In this document: positions 26,951-35,480 of the stretch, piece after piece
How the letters are laid out: the number at the start of each line of letters is the position of its first letter
Position numbering within the stretch: position 1 is the first letter of the stretch
Source of the DNA: JAHEJX01 sp041605955
Lineage (GTDB): Bacteria; Actinomycetota; Acidimicrobiia; Spongiisociales; UBA5794
DNA: 64,000 nt
NCBI GenBank assembly: GCA_041605955.1
Contig: JBFIXI010000003.1
Coordinates: 50,347 to 114,346 of the forward strand
Reading direction: 5' to 3'
Notes under the pieces: model-generated
The model's input: only the letters and a program-made list of their open reading frames with translations
Told to the model about the DNA's origin: nothing
Databases searched by the model: none
Translations under genes and position numbers: made by a program

Positions 26951-27813
26951 GGTTTCCGCTGGCGCCGAACGTCGCCACGGATTCCATCGGCGATGCGCTG
27001 CGCCTCGCCCTGCCAACGCGCCGAATATTGGCCCGCCGCCGCATCCGCAAGCTGGCAGCGGCCGACAGCCACTCGGCACGCGATCGATTGCTGCGCACTT
27101 GGAGTGACGAGGTGGTGCGTGCCCTCGACATTCGTGTCGAGTCGAGGGGCCGAGAACACGTCGATGCAAGTCGCCCCCACCTAGTGGTGGCACTGCACGA
27201 GAGCCTGGTCGACGTACCGTTGCTGCTGAGCTCGCTGCCCCTCCCGATGACGTTCGTCGCTCGCACCGAGCTGGCGGACGAGCCCCCGAGCGCCGGCCTA
27301 CTAGCCGCGAGCCGACAGATCCTGATCAGCCCTGAAGCGCCCAGCTCGCTGCGCACCGTGATCCGCGAGACGGCGTTGCTGGCCGCGCAGGGCCGGTCGG
27401 TCGTGATGTTTCCCCAGGGCTCCGTGCTCGGCATCGAGACTGCGTTTCAACCGGGAACGGCGGCGATCGCCCAGAAGCTGGACCTGCCCGTCCTGCCGGT
27501 GGTCATCGCCGGGAGCCACCGGGTGTGGGAGCACCCGTTCAGCCCGCTGGTGCGGCGCGGGGTACGGGTGTATCTCGAGGTGTTGCCGCCGCGCCATATC
27601 GAGCCGGACGACTGGGGTGGGCTCGAGGCGGCGATGAAGCAACGGGCGCTCGCCAACGAGTGGGCCGAGCCGCGGCACTTCGTTCCGGAGCGCGACGGCT
27701 ACTGGCCCGGCTATCGCTTCGACATCGATCCCAGCTATCCCGAGCTGGCGGACGCCGTCGCCCAGTGGCGCAGGCGCGCGTCCACGGGAACGGCCGTCAG
27801 GCCGTCCCCGTAG
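26947..27813 (+). CDS. Lysophospholipid (1-acylglycerol-3-phosphate) acyltransferase family protein
   Basis: 288 residues. The PlsC/LPLAT motif I HESLVD (HX4D), motif III VVMFPQGSVLG (normally FPEGT, here Gln for Glu) and PVLPVVIAGSHRVW identify a glycerolipid acyltransferase. The Glu-to-Gln change in motif III could reduce activity or mark a different substrate. GTG start at 26947 overlaps the methyltransferase stop (GTGA). The open frame continues upstream to 26437, but that part is a shadow of the methyltransferase gene. Probably membrane-associated, in phospholipid synthesis. Confidence 0.85.
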   Translation: MRFPLAPNVATDSIGDALRLALPTRRILARRRIRKLAAADSHSARDRLLRTWSDEVVRALDIRVESRGREHVDASRPHLVVALHESLVDVPLLLSSLPLPMTFVARTELADEPPSAGLLAASRQILISPEAPSSLRTVIRETALLAAQGRSVVMFPQGSVLGIETAFQPGTAAIAQKLDLPVLPVVIAGSHRVWEHPFSPLVRRGVRVYLEVLPPRHIEPDDWGGLEAAMKQRALANEWAEPRHFVPERDGYWPGYRFDIDPSYPELADAVAQWRRRASTGTAVRPSP

Positions 27814-27849
27814 ACGGGTCCCGTCCGGAGAGGAACCAGGAGCGCATCG

Positions 27850-27996
27850 TCACTTGACGTTGAGCGCTCTGCGTGCCTCGTCCAGCTGGGCGATCTGGCC
27901 CGCCTGGGCCTCTTCGATCCAGCGCGGGCTGCGGCGCTGGTGAACGCCGGCTAGCTCGAGAATGCGCCGGATGCGATTGATTGGCGTGTGCTGCAT
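27850..27996 (-). CDS. Small hypothetical protein, 48 aa
   Basis: Begins MQHTPINRIRRILELAGVHQ, is basic and amphipathic, and ends RRALNVK. It is supported by a near-consensus AAAGGAGGGG ribosome site 4 bp before the ATG at 27996. No family recognised. One of three short ORFs with strong ribosome sites in 600 bp. Confidence 0.5.
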   Translation of the reverse strand: MQHTPINRIRRILELAGVHQRRSPRWIEEAQAGQIAQLDEARRALNVK

Positions 27997-28045
27997 GGCT
28001 CCCCTCCTTTCTCGGTTTTGTTGTGGAGCGCTGTGGCGGTAAGCG

Positions 28046-28107
28046 CCCGGGACGGGCAAAAGCCGTGTATGTGGCCCATCCCGGATGCTCACCGTCGCGG
28101 AACGGTG
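28046..28107. other. Two adjacent stem-loops in non-coding DNA
   Basis: CCGGGACGGGC (about 28048) pairs with GCCCATCCCGG (about 28073) with one mismatch, followed by CACCGT (28090-28095) and ACGGTG (28102-28107) around CGCGGA. It lies in the leader region of the 48-aa gene on the minus strand. It could be a regulatory leader or a small RNA; no known riboswitch consensus is recognised. Confidence 0.3.
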
Positions 28108-28197
28108 GGTGATCGAAACCCGCCCCTCCCCTGCGGAAAGTGTCTGCCGGAGGTCCGTTCCGCCCGGGTGGCTGTCCCTGGTAGTGGAGGAAAGGCG

Positions 28198-28293
28198 ATG
28201 AATACACGCCAATCCCTGCGTGTGAAAGGGAAGAGCCGCCCGGTGGGCGACTTCTCTACCGATTGCCTGCGGGACTGTGGGCTACCGGGCTGA
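28198..28293 (+). CDS. Possible 31-aa peptide
   Basis: ATG at 28198 follows GGAGGAAAGG with good spacing. The product ends with the Cys-containing tail STDCLRDCGLPG. It overlaps the end of a minus-strand small ORF by 12 bp, and there is no homology that I recognise, so this is tentative. A leader peptide or a modified-peptide precursor is possible but no maturation enzyme is adjacent. Confidence 0.3.
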   Translation: MNTRQSLRVKGKSRPVGDFSTDCLRDCGLPG

Positions 28294-28422
28294 GGTGCAG
28301 CCGTCCCGGACTCGGCGAGAAGCCGGAAGATCGAATACGGCGAGCGCATCGAGGCCACCCGGCGTGTGGTCGGACCACGGATAGGACCGGCCGTCGATCT
28401 TCATGGTGCTGCAGTGCATCAT
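28282..28422 (-). CDS. Small hypothetical protein, 46 aa
   Basis: Begins MMHCSTMKIDGRSYPWSDHT and continues with LDALAVFDLPASRR. The GAAAGGAGGACC ribosome site lies 5 bp before the ATG at 28422 (ATG at 28419 is equally possible). No family recognised. A perfect palindrome 70 bp upstream may be its operator. Confidence 0.5.
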   Translation of the reverse strand: MMHCSTMKIDGRSYPWSDHTPGGLDALAVFDLPASRRVRDGCTSAR

Positions 28423-28490
28423 GTTGCGGTCCTCCTTTCGCCTGGTGCGCCCCTGCGCTGTGCGAGCTGCGCTGCGGGGTCGCCGCTTCA

Positions 28491-28505
28491 ATGAGATGCT
28501 CTCAT
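28491..28505. promoter_or_regulatory. Palindromic operator candidate
   Basis: ATGAGA-TGC-TCTCAT is a perfect inverted repeat, followed by the direct repeat GCTCAAAT at about 28510 and 28521. This AT-rich patch is unusual for the region and lies upstream of the 46-aa minus-strand gene, consistent with a repressor site. No regulator gene is adjacent. Confidence 0.35.
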
Positions 28506-28715
28506 CGAGGCTCAAATACAGCTCAAATGCAAATGCCGCAACTGCCCGAAGGGCTGTCACGGCTGGCCACGAGTGTCGCACGGATCGCGCTGGAGGTCAA
28601 GGGTCAGATGGGATCGCCGCGTCTTCCGCTTTGCCGGCCGCCCGTCGTGCTCTAGGTTGGGACGAACCGAGGGGGTGCGTGGGGCACCACCGATGCACGG
28701 AAGGGGAAGGGGGAC

Positions 28716-29162
28716 GTGGTGACCCTCCGCAAAGTATCGATGGCGGCGGTCGTGGCGTTGGTGTTGGGAGCTTTGCTGGCTCCGGCTGCATTAGCCGACC
28801 AGCCCAACAAGCCGGTTCCGCTGAGCGGCGATTTCGCCGGAGCGGGTGCTGAGTTCTCCGGAAACTTCTCGCACCTTGGCCTCTTCGACGGCTTGGCCGA
28901 CCTGGCAGCATTCACTGCGACGTGGACGGCAGCCAACGGCGACACCGTCACCAACCAGACGACCAGCTTCGTGATCGATTTCGATGACGAGGTGGCGCCC
29001 GGCGTGTACAGCTACGAGCAGACCATCGTGATCACCGGCGGTACCGGCAGGTTCCAAGACGCCACCGGCGCAGCCTCCATCGTGGGCACTATCGACCCGA
29101 TCGGCTTCGTCTACGACGGTCACCTCGAGGGGACCATCTCGCAGCCCGGCCCCAACAGCTGA
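28716..29162 (+). CDS. Secreted hypothetical protein
   Basis: 148 residues with a clear Sec signal peptide (VSMAAVVALVLGALLAPAALA, cleavage before Asp-Gln). The mature part is beta-rich and Gly/Thr-rich (VITGGTGRFQDATGAASIVG), resembling the allene-oxide-cyclase-like beta-barrel pattern GGTGRFxxATG found in small exported actinobacterial proteins. Function unknown. Start is one of two successive GTG codons (28716 or 28719) after AAGGGG. Confidence 0.75.
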   Translation: MVTLRKVSMAAVVALVLGALLAPAALADQPNKPVPLSGDFAGAGAEFSGNFSHLGLFDGLADLAAFTATWTAANGDTVTNQTTSFVIDFDDEVAPGVYSYEQTIVITGGTGRFQDATGAASIVGTIDPIGFVYDGHLEGTISQPGPNS

Positions 29163-29257
29163 GCGACCTCGCCGGGGCGGGTACCGGTACAGACGCGGCA
29201 CTTGGCCTCTGGCGTGTGGCTCGACTCGCGTTCACAGTGAGGATGGGAGGTGAGTAG

Positions 29258-29572
29258 GTGAGTCTCTACACATCCTTGTGGGTGGGCTTGTTGGCGGTGG
29301 TGCTGCTGGCACAGGTGCTGACGATGCTGAAGGGCACCCTCGGTTTCGTGCGGGCCTTGGCACGAGAGACGTGGCAACGCCGGGGTGAGCAGTGGGTTCA
29401 GTACGCGTTGGTGGAGCCGATCCTCTTCATCCCCTTCGCCTTCTTCAGCTCGGCGCTGCGCCTGGCGCATCCCGATTCAGCGTGGGCGCGCTGGTCCTAT
29501 GGAGAGCGCAAGACGGCGCGAGCTCAGGAGCGCTACGACGCCGAGTCGGCGCCGACAGTGCTGACCGGCTGA
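29258..29572 (+). CDS. Small membrane protein of unknown function
   Basis: 104 residues; one strong TM helix at residues ~5-25 (LWVGLLAVVLLAQVLTML) and a weaker hydrophobic stretch at ~50-65 (VEPILFIPFAFFSSAL), then a charged tail. GTG start at 29258 with GGGAGG upstream. No family recognised. Confidence 0.6.
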   Translation: MSLYTSLWVGLLAVVLLAQVLTMLKGTLGFVRALARETWQRRGEQWVQYALVEPILFIPFAFFSSALRLAHPDSAWARWSYGERKTARAQERYDAESAPTVLTG

Positions 29573-29589
29573 CTGCCCGCCGGCCGCGC

Positions 29590-30486
29590 TCAGTGTCCCC
29601 ACGCGGCCAGGGCCGCCCGTGCCACCTGGTCCCCCCATTCCTGGAGGAAGTGACCGCCTTCGGCTACCTCCAGCGGCGGCGGGCAACCGCGGATGATGGC
29701 GTGCACCTTGTTCATCACCTCCGGCCCCAACACCGGGTCCTGCATGCCGATCGCCATGAACGAGTGGCCGTCGAACTGCTCGGACCACCATTGGATCGCC
29801 CGGCGAGACACCTCCACGCCGTCCATCGACTTGTCCGTCGGCACCAGCGCCGGGAAGGTACGCACCCCCGCTTTGTACTCCACGGACGGGAACGGCGCCT
29901 CGTAAGCCGCCGCCTCTTCGGGCGTCAGGTGCTCGCAGCTACGCGCCATGAGCCGATCCGCCGCCAGGTCGGGGGTGTGGGCCACGTAGTCGCGCCAGGC
30001 CAGGAACCCTGCGGACGGCACGCTGCCGGCACCGAAGCCGGTGTTCATGATCAACAGACCGGCAATCCGCTCGGGCATCGTGACCGGCACCGTCAAGCCG
30101 AGCAGCCCGCCCCAGTCCTGCACGACCAGAGTGATGTCCCGCAGGTCGAGCCGCTCGATGAACGCCAGCAGCGAGTTGCGGTGAAAGTCCCACGAGTAGA
30201 CGGCGTCGTCGACCGGCTTGTCGGACCGGCCGAAGCCGTAGAAGTCGGGCGCCACCGCCCGGTACCCGCTCTCGAGGAAGACCGGGATCATCCTGCGGTA
30301 GAGATACGCCCACGTGGGCTCGCCGTGGAGGCACAGCATCACCGCGCCGTCGGGGGGACCCTCGTCGACGTAGTGCATCCGCAGCCCCTCGTACCCGGGG
30401 AGATCATCGAGATACTTCGGTTCGTATGGCCAATCGGGGAGGTCACTGAATCGGGCGTCGTCGGTGCGGACGGCTTCGATAATCAT
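29590..30486 (-). CDS. Haloalkane dehalogenase, DhlA-like (HLD-I)
   Basis: 298 residues. Hydrolyses carbon-halogen bonds of haloalkanes to alcohols. Key positions match DhlA of Xanthobacter even in numbering: nucleophile Asp124 and halide-binding Trp125 in VVQDWGG, oxyanion HGEPTW, second halide Trp164 in GFLAWRDY, acid in FMAIGMQDPVLGP and catalytic His279 in EGGHFLQEWG. Cytoplasmic. It sits 10 bp from a SulP anion transporter reading in the same direction. True substrates cannot be told from sequence, and many environmental members have unknown natural substrates. Confidence 0.93.
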   Translation of the reverse strand: MIIEAVRTDDARFSDLPDWPYEPKYLDDLPGYEGLRMHYVDEGPPDGAVMLCLHGEPTWAYLYRRMIPVFLESGYRAVAPDFYGFGRSDKPVDDAVYSWDFHRNSLLAFIERLDLRDITLVVQDWGGLLGLTVPVTMPERIAGLLIMNTGFGAGSVPSAGFLAWRDYVAHTPDLAADRLMARSCEHLTPEEAAAYEAPFPSVEYKAGVRTFPALVPTDKSMDGVEVSRRAIQWWSEQFDGHSFMAIGMQDPVLGPEVMNKVHAIIRGCPPPLEVAEGGHFLQEWGDQVARAALAAWGH

Positions 30487-30495
30487 GCCGGGACC

Positions 30496-32307
30496 CTACT
30501 GGCTCGACGATTGGTGGTCCTCGGCGCCTGGATCCGACGCCGCCTCAACGGGCGGCGGCCCGCGGCGCCCGTCGACCGGGTCGATCCAGCTGATCCCCGT
30601 TGCCGCCAGATAGCCGTCCACCGCGGACCCCAAAGTGGCGAACATCCGGTCGTCGCCGATCTTGTCGTAGATGCCGTAGCTGTGCAGCCGATCCTTCACC
30701 GGCCCCTTCAACTCCGCGAACGCCAGCGTTGCGCCCTGCTGTTCGAGCTCGTCGATCACCTCGCCCAGGACCTCGGCTCCCGTGGTGTCGATGTCGGTGA
30801 TCGGCTCGGCGGCGATCACCACCCAGCGGACGGGCGACTCGGCCTCGGCGAGGAGCTGCTCGAGGCGGCGCCCGAAGTGCTCGGCGTTGGCAAAGAAGAG
30901 GGGGGCATCGAACCGATAGATGATGAGCCCCGGCAGGATGCTGGCTTCTGGATGGCGGTAGAGATCGTGATATCCCCTGCGGTCGCCCAACCTCCCTAGC
31001 TGGGCGTCGTGGGGTCGCCACGCGCGGCGCACGAAAACGGCGAGGGACAAAACGATCGCAATGACGATGCCCTCCAGGACCCCCACGAAGACAACGCCGA
31101 GCACCGCGGCCGTGCTCAGCCAGAACTCGCTGCGCCGCACCTTCCACAGCCAGACGACCTGGCCGATGTCGAACAGGGTGAACCCGGCGGCGATCACGAT
31201 GGCCGCCAGCGATGCCGTGGGCATGCTGGCGGTGAGGTCGTTGGCACCGATGAGGAGCACGATGATCGTGATGGCCCCGACCACGCCGACCAGCTGGGTG
31301 TTGGCGCCGGCGGTCTTGGCGACGGCGGTGCGCGACGAGCTGGCACTGAGGGGGAAGCCTTGGAAGAAGCCGCACGCCACGTTGGCGACGCCGAGCGCCA
31401 CGATCTCCTGATTCGGGTCGACGTCGTCGCCCGCATCTTCGGCAAACGCCCGCGACAGGGCGGAGGTGTCGGCCAGGGTGACGAACGCCAGGCCGAGGGC
31501 GGCGAGAAACAGCCGGCGGACGTCGTCGATCGAGAACGACGGAAGGGAAGGCTGGGGAAACCCTTGCGGCACCGAGCCCACCAGCGACAGGCCCGTATCG
31601 GCGAGATCGAACCAGATGACCGCCAGCGTCGCCCCGACAACGGCGAGCAAGACGCCCGGGATGCGAGGACGCTTCCAGCGGACGGCGACTATCAACGCCA
31701 AGCTGACGACCCCAATGGTGAGCGCCGTCCCGTTGGTTGCACCGTCGGCGACATTGCCCAAGAAGCTGCGGAACTCTCCAACCACGGTCGTACCCTCGGC
31801 GCTGAAGCCGAAGAGCTTGGGGAGCTGACTGGCTACCACCACGATTCCGATGCCGTTGAGATACCCGATCCGCACCGGCTTCGACAGCAGCTCGGCGACC
31901 GTTCCCATCTTGGCCACGCCGGCGGCGATGCATATGGCTCCCATGAGCAGGGCAAGGACTCCGGCGAGGGCGACCGCCTTGACCGGATCGCCGCCGGCGC
32001 CGACCAGCGGAAGGATCGTGGCGGCAATCAGCGGTCCCAGCGACGAGTCGGGGCCCAGCACCAGGATGCGCGACGGCCCGACCAGCGCGTAGGCGAGCAG
32101 CGACAGCACGGTCGTGTAGAGGCCGGTGACGGCGGGCAGGCCCGCCAGCTCGGCATAGGCCATGCCTTGCGGGACCAGCAGCGCGCTCAACGCCAACCCC
32201 GCCGCCAGGTCGCCGCCGAGCCAACGTCGCCGGTAGTGAGTGGCGACCTCCACCCCCGGCAGCCAATTGAGGATCGAGCTCCTAACCGAACTCACTCTGC
32301 TCGCCAT
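30496..32307 (-). CDS. SulP family inorganic anion transporter
   Basis: 603 residues. About 12-14 TM helices (residues ~20-430) with the SulP signature region (LLVPQGMAYAELAGLPAVTG and GLYTTVLSLLAYALVGPSR) and a C-terminal cytoplasmic STAS domain (~445-580; FANAEHFGRRLEQLL, ITDIDTTGAEVLGEVIDELE). Family members move sulfate, bicarbonate, chloride or other anions across the inner membrane. The neighbouring haloalkane dehalogenase releases halide, so a halide-export role is conceivable but unproven. Confidence 0.95.
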   Translation of the reverse strand: MASRVSSVRSSILNWLPGVEVATHYRRRWLGGDLAAGLALSALLVPQGMAYAELAGLPAVTGLYTTVLSLLAYALVGPSRILVLGPDSSLGPLIAATILPLVGAGGDPVKAVALAGVLALLMGAICIAAGVAKMGTVAELLSKPVRIGYLNGIGIVVVASQLPKLFGFSAEGTTVVGEFRSFLGNVADGATNGTALTIGVVSLALIVAVRWKRPRIPGVLLAVVGATLAVIWFDLADTGLSLVGSVPQGFPQPSLPSFSIDDVRRLFLAALGLAFVTLADTSALSRAFAEDAGDDVDPNQEIVALGVANVACGFFQGFPLSASSSRTAVAKTAGANTQLVGVVGAITIIVLLIGANDLTASMPTASLAAIVIAAGFTLFDIGQVVWLWKVRRSEFWLSTAAVLGVVFVGVLEGIVIAIVLSLAVFVRRAWRPHDAQLGRLGDRRGYHDLYRHPEASILPGLIIYRFDAPLFFANAEHFGRRLEQLLAEAESPVRWVVIAAEPITDIDTTGAEVLGEVIDELEQQGATLAFAELKGPVKDRLHSYGIYDKIGDDRMFATLGSAVDGYLAATGISWIDPVDGRRGPPPVEAASDPGAEDHQSSSQ

Positions 32308-32621
32308 CGGTCCTTCCAGCCGTTAACCGCCGCCACCCTCCGGTGCCCGCATTCGGATCGGGGCACCGGCACGACCCAACCATGGCCGGCAGGCTAGATC
32401 GGCACGCCCGCCCGGTCACCGGCGGGAGCGACTCACGGATCGTCATGAGTTGGCGGACCCTCGACGCTCCGTCGGCCGGGTTCGCGGGTGTTTCGGGTCC
32501 GGGCCGATTTCCGGCCGCGGTATCGAATGTTCGCCTTGTCCTTCGAACCCGGCGACTTCCTGTTCATGCGCAAGCAAATGCTCGGTATCAAGCAGCGGGC
32601 CGAACGGTCGGCCGGCGGGGC
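32308..32621. other. 314-bp intergenic region without recognisable gene
   Basis: It lies between the SulP start and the amidohydrolase stop, both on the minus strand, so it should hold the SulP promoter. Short frames exist on both strands but have no ribosome site and no resemblance to a family. No repeat or strong hairpin seen. Confidence 0.5.
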
Positions 32622-33869
32622 TCAGGGCGCCGTTGCCGCCCGTGGTTGCTCTCCCACCCACTCGCCGCCCTTCATGACCAGGTCGACGGTCTCCAGCAGC
32701 GTGATGTCCTCGAGCGGATTGCCACGAACCGCAATGAGATCGGCATGGGCACCGGGCGCCAAAGAACCCACCCGGTCCTCCCAACCCAGCAGCTCGGCCG
32801 CCCAACGGGTGGCACTCTGCATCGCCTGCGCAGGAGTCAGGCCGTGCTCGACGTAGAGCCCGAACTGGCGACCTTGGACACCGTGCGGGATCACGGCGGC
32901 ATCGCTGCCGAAAGCGAGGCGCACTCCGGCCCGGATCGCCTGGGTGAACCCTCGGCGCTGAACGTCGGTGGTCTCGCGGGCCTTGCGCATGACCTCGTCC
33001 GCATAACCCATGGCAGGGCCGTTCTCCAGGATGTAGTCCCCGTCGTACAGATCTGCCACCAGGTACGTTCCCCGCTCGACCATCAGCCCGATCGCCTCAT
33101 CGTCGAGCATCGAGCCATGCTCGATAGAGCGCACCCCGGCGCGCACCGCCCGCTTGATGCCCTCCGTCCCGTGGGCGTGGGCGGCCACATAGCTGCCGGC
33201 GTCCTGCGCAGTCTCGACGGCGGCTCGCAGCTCCTCCTCGGTGAATTCCGGGGCGCCGGGGCGGGTGCCCGAGGTGAGCACCGCCCCGGTGGCCAGGACC
33301 TTGATGAAGTCGGCGCCGTAGCGGAGGATCTGGCGCACGACGGACCGCATGTGGTCGACCCCGGAGACAACTCCGAAGCGCAGCTCGCGGGGAACAAACT
33401 CGTCGATGTCGACAGCCAACCCGGTGATGTCGCCGCCACCGCCCGGGCAGGTCACGAAGGCTCCGGCGCACGACATGCGAGGCCCGGCCACCCACCCGGC
33501 GTCGATGGCGTCACGCAAGGCGACATCGGTGAAGGCTCGCCAGGGACCGATGTCGCGCACTGTGGTGAAACCGGCGGCCAGGGTCTCGGCGGCGTGTTTG
33601 ACGCCGATCAGGGCATCCTGGGCGGCGTTGCGCTGCACCAGCGCGGCGAAGCCCTGGCCCGTGTCGAGCGGGGTCGCCAGGTGGGTGTGCACATCTATGA
33701 GGCCCGGCAGGATCGTGTAGCCGGGGAGATCGGTCGTCTCTCCTGTCACTGACTCCGCTGGGGCGACCGCGGCGACGCCCTCGCCTTCGATCACGACCGC
33801 GTGTTCCTGCCACATCCCGCCGCCGACCGAATCGAACACTCGGTCGGGGACCAGGACATGGCGCTGCAT
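32622..33869 (-). CDS. Amidohydrolase family protein (imidazolonepropionase / Xaa-Pro dipeptidase-like)
   Basis: 415 residues with the metal-dependent TIM-barrel signature: HxH in LIDVHTHLATP, FIKVLATGAVLTSG (metal-bridging Lys), AHAHGTEGIKRAVRAGV with SIEHGSML, and the last Asp in AFGSDAAVIPHG. The small beta-sandwich at both termini (YTILPGLIDVHTH; GSLAPGAHADLIAVRGNPLE) is typical. Substrate unknown: prolidase-, lactonase- or imidazolonepropionase-like reactions are all possible. No strong ribosome site at the ATG. Confidence 0.88.
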   Translation of the reverse strand: MQRHVLVPDRVFDSVGGGMWQEHAVVIEGEGVAAVAPAESVTGETTDLPGYTILPGLIDVHTHLATPLDTGQGFAALVQRNAAQDALIGVKHAAETLAAGFTTVRDIGPWRAFTDVALRDAIDAGWVAGPRMSCAGAFVTCPGGGGDITGLAVDIDEFVPRELRFGVVSGVDHMRSVVRQILRYGADFIKVLATGAVLTSGTRPGAPEFTEEELRAAVETAQDAGSYVAAHAHGTEGIKRAVRAGVRSIEHGSMLDDEAIGLMVERGTYLVADLYDGDYILENGPAMGYADEVMRKARETTDVQRRGFTQAIRAGVRLAFGSDAAVIPHGVQGRQFGLYVEHGLTPAQAMQSATRWAAELLGWEDRVGSLAPGAHADLIAVRGNPLEDITLLETVDLVMKGGEWVGEQPRAATAP

Positions 33870-33894
33870 GACCCGAAACTACCGCCTTCGATCT

Positions 33895-34210
33895 CTCGGA
33901 AGCGATCTGGCCGGGTACGGGTCGGTGATCGCCAACATCGCCCGCCGGTGCGCCGAGCAGCAACTCCGGGCACCCTGGGGGTTCACGGTCACCGATCCGA
34001 ACACGGAGAGGTAGTCGCCACCGGCACCACGAAGCGAGCCGTGGGTGGAGACCGGTGTCACCGACGTGGCCGATCTCGGCCCGTGTTGCCGGCACGACCA
34101 CATGATCCGCCACGACCACGGCTGGGCCTATTGCTACCTACCAGACGGCCGTATCGAATGGACAACGCGGCTCGGCCGCAAGTACACAACACGACCGACC
34201 CCGGACGCGC
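33895..34210 (+). pseudogene. Remnant of a DUF222/HNH endonuclease gene
   Basis: Three pieces of one protein can be read. Frame 1 from about 33898 gives DLAGYGSVIANIARRCAEQQ and FTVTDPNTE, then stops at 34012. The next frame (from 34005) gives GEVVATGTTKRA. After 34057 the original frame returns with VTDVADLGPCCRHDHMIRHD and LPDGRIEWTTRLGRKYTTRP. This is the C-terminal half of a DUF222-HNH protein with a 1-base shift and an internal deletion that removed the segment between TTKRA and TDVADL, including most of the HNH core. The N-terminus is absent. Such proteins are multicopy in actinobacteria and move as selfish elements. Confidence 0.8.
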
Positions 34211-35410
34211 TCAGCCGGCGTTGGGCTGAGCCGCGCTCGGATCATCGAGGCGCAGCCAGCCGATCACCGCCACCCACCAGACCGCCGACAAAATCGCGAA
34301 CAGCGCCAGCGCCAATGCCCATGGCGCCGGCCGCCACCAGCCGATCAGCAAAGCGGCGCCGGCGCCCATGAGCAGCGCGGTCGTCAGCGGGCGGTAGATC
34401 GAGGCCAGGCGGCCGTAGTCGGCGAGCGTGCTCATGATGTAGGTGAGCGCAGCCAGGGCCACCGCCACCGATGCGCTGAGCACCCACGCCGCCGCGGTCG
34501 GGCTACGACCTTCGCCGGCGTGTTCGACCAGGCTCACCAGGGCAGCGCCGGAGGCGGCGATCGCCATCACCACCGGGAGATGGCTCAACATCCAGCGCAC
34601 GGTGCGCCCGCCGCTCTGGGGCATGCGCCTCCCCACGAAGTCGAAGTACGTCCACCAGATACCGAACCCGATCGCGAGACCGATCAGGCCGGTAGCGATC
34701 GTGCGGAAGTCGCGGGTCGCCTCGGACAATCCGGTAACGACACCAACAACTACCTCGCCCAGCACGATGATCGTGAATAGCCCGAAGCGCTCCACCGTTG
34801 AATCCGTCGCCCGAAAGGCGAGCTCCTCGTCCATGGCGCCCTCGAGCGTCCTTGCGCTGACCACCCACCCCGCCACGAAGAACCCCCAGATGGTCAGCCG
34901 TGCCCCGGCCGGCACAAAACCGCTGACGAGGATCACCACGACCGAGGCCAACATGGCGGTCAGATACCGGGCCGTCATCGCCATGTACTCGGCTGCGTCG
35001 CGGCGCCGCACCGTGAACCACATCCAAGTGAGGACCAGCAGGAATGCCGTATACACCAGGGCGAACCCCTGGCCCGACTCACCCGCCGCATCTGCGGTAT
35101 AGACCGCCAGCACGGCGAGGATTCCCATCTGGAGGAAGATGAACGTGCGGCTCCTGCCGTCCTCCCGGCCGTGCAGGTCCTGATAGAGCGAGCCGTTGAG
35201 CCACGCCAGCCAGATCATGCCGAAGATGACGGCGAACTCACCCACGCCTCGCCAACTCAAATGCTCCGCCAGGTGATGGGCAGCCCGGGCGATCACAACG
35301 ACATATACGAGGTCGTAGAACAGCTCGATGAACCCGACGGAGCGGTCCTCTTCGACCTCCCCGTGCGCTCGCGGCGGCCGCCAGAATCGGGAACGGAACT
35401 CTCGAAGCAT
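34211..35410 (-). CDS. Low temperature requirement protein A (LtrA) family membrane protein
   Basis: 399 residues. The family opening VGFIELFYDLVYVVVIARAA is followed by about 12 TM helices and the conserved VERFGLFTIIVLGEVVVGVV and FGIWWTYFDF segments. LtrA was first tied to growth of Listeria at low temperature; the molecular role is unknown. I start at ATG 35410 (MLREFRSRFWRPPRAHGEVE), since the open frame further upstream to 35611 lacks similarity and has no ribosome site. Confidence 0.9.
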   Translation of the reverse strand: MLREFRSRFWRPPRAHGEVEEDRSVGFIELFYDLVYVVVIARAAHHLAEHLSWRGVGEFAVIFGMIWLAWLNGSLYQDLHGREDGRSRTFIFLQMGILAVLAVYTADAAGESGQGFALVYTAFLLVLTWMWFTVRRRDAAEYMAMTARYLTAMLASVVVILVSGFVPAGARLTIWGFFVAGWVVSARTLEGAMDEELAFRATDSTVERFGLFTIIVLGEVVVGVVTGLSEATRDFRTIATGLIGLAIGFGIWWTYFDFVGRRMPQSGGRTVRWMLSHLPVVMAIAASGAALVSLVEHAGEGRSPTAAAWVLSASVAVALAALTYIMSTLADYGRLASIYRPLTTALLMGAGAALLIGWWRPAPWALALALFAILSAVWWVAVIGWLRLDDPSAAQPNAG

Positions 35411-35480
35411 CAGCTCGACCTGCCTTCGATCAATCGCGGTATCAGTAACAACCGATGCTGGAACCCGCCCAACACTCGCC

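Noticed and set aside
32520..32560. tRNA-like GGTTCGAA motif on the minus strand
   Set aside because: No matching T-stem, anticodon stem or acceptor arm around it.
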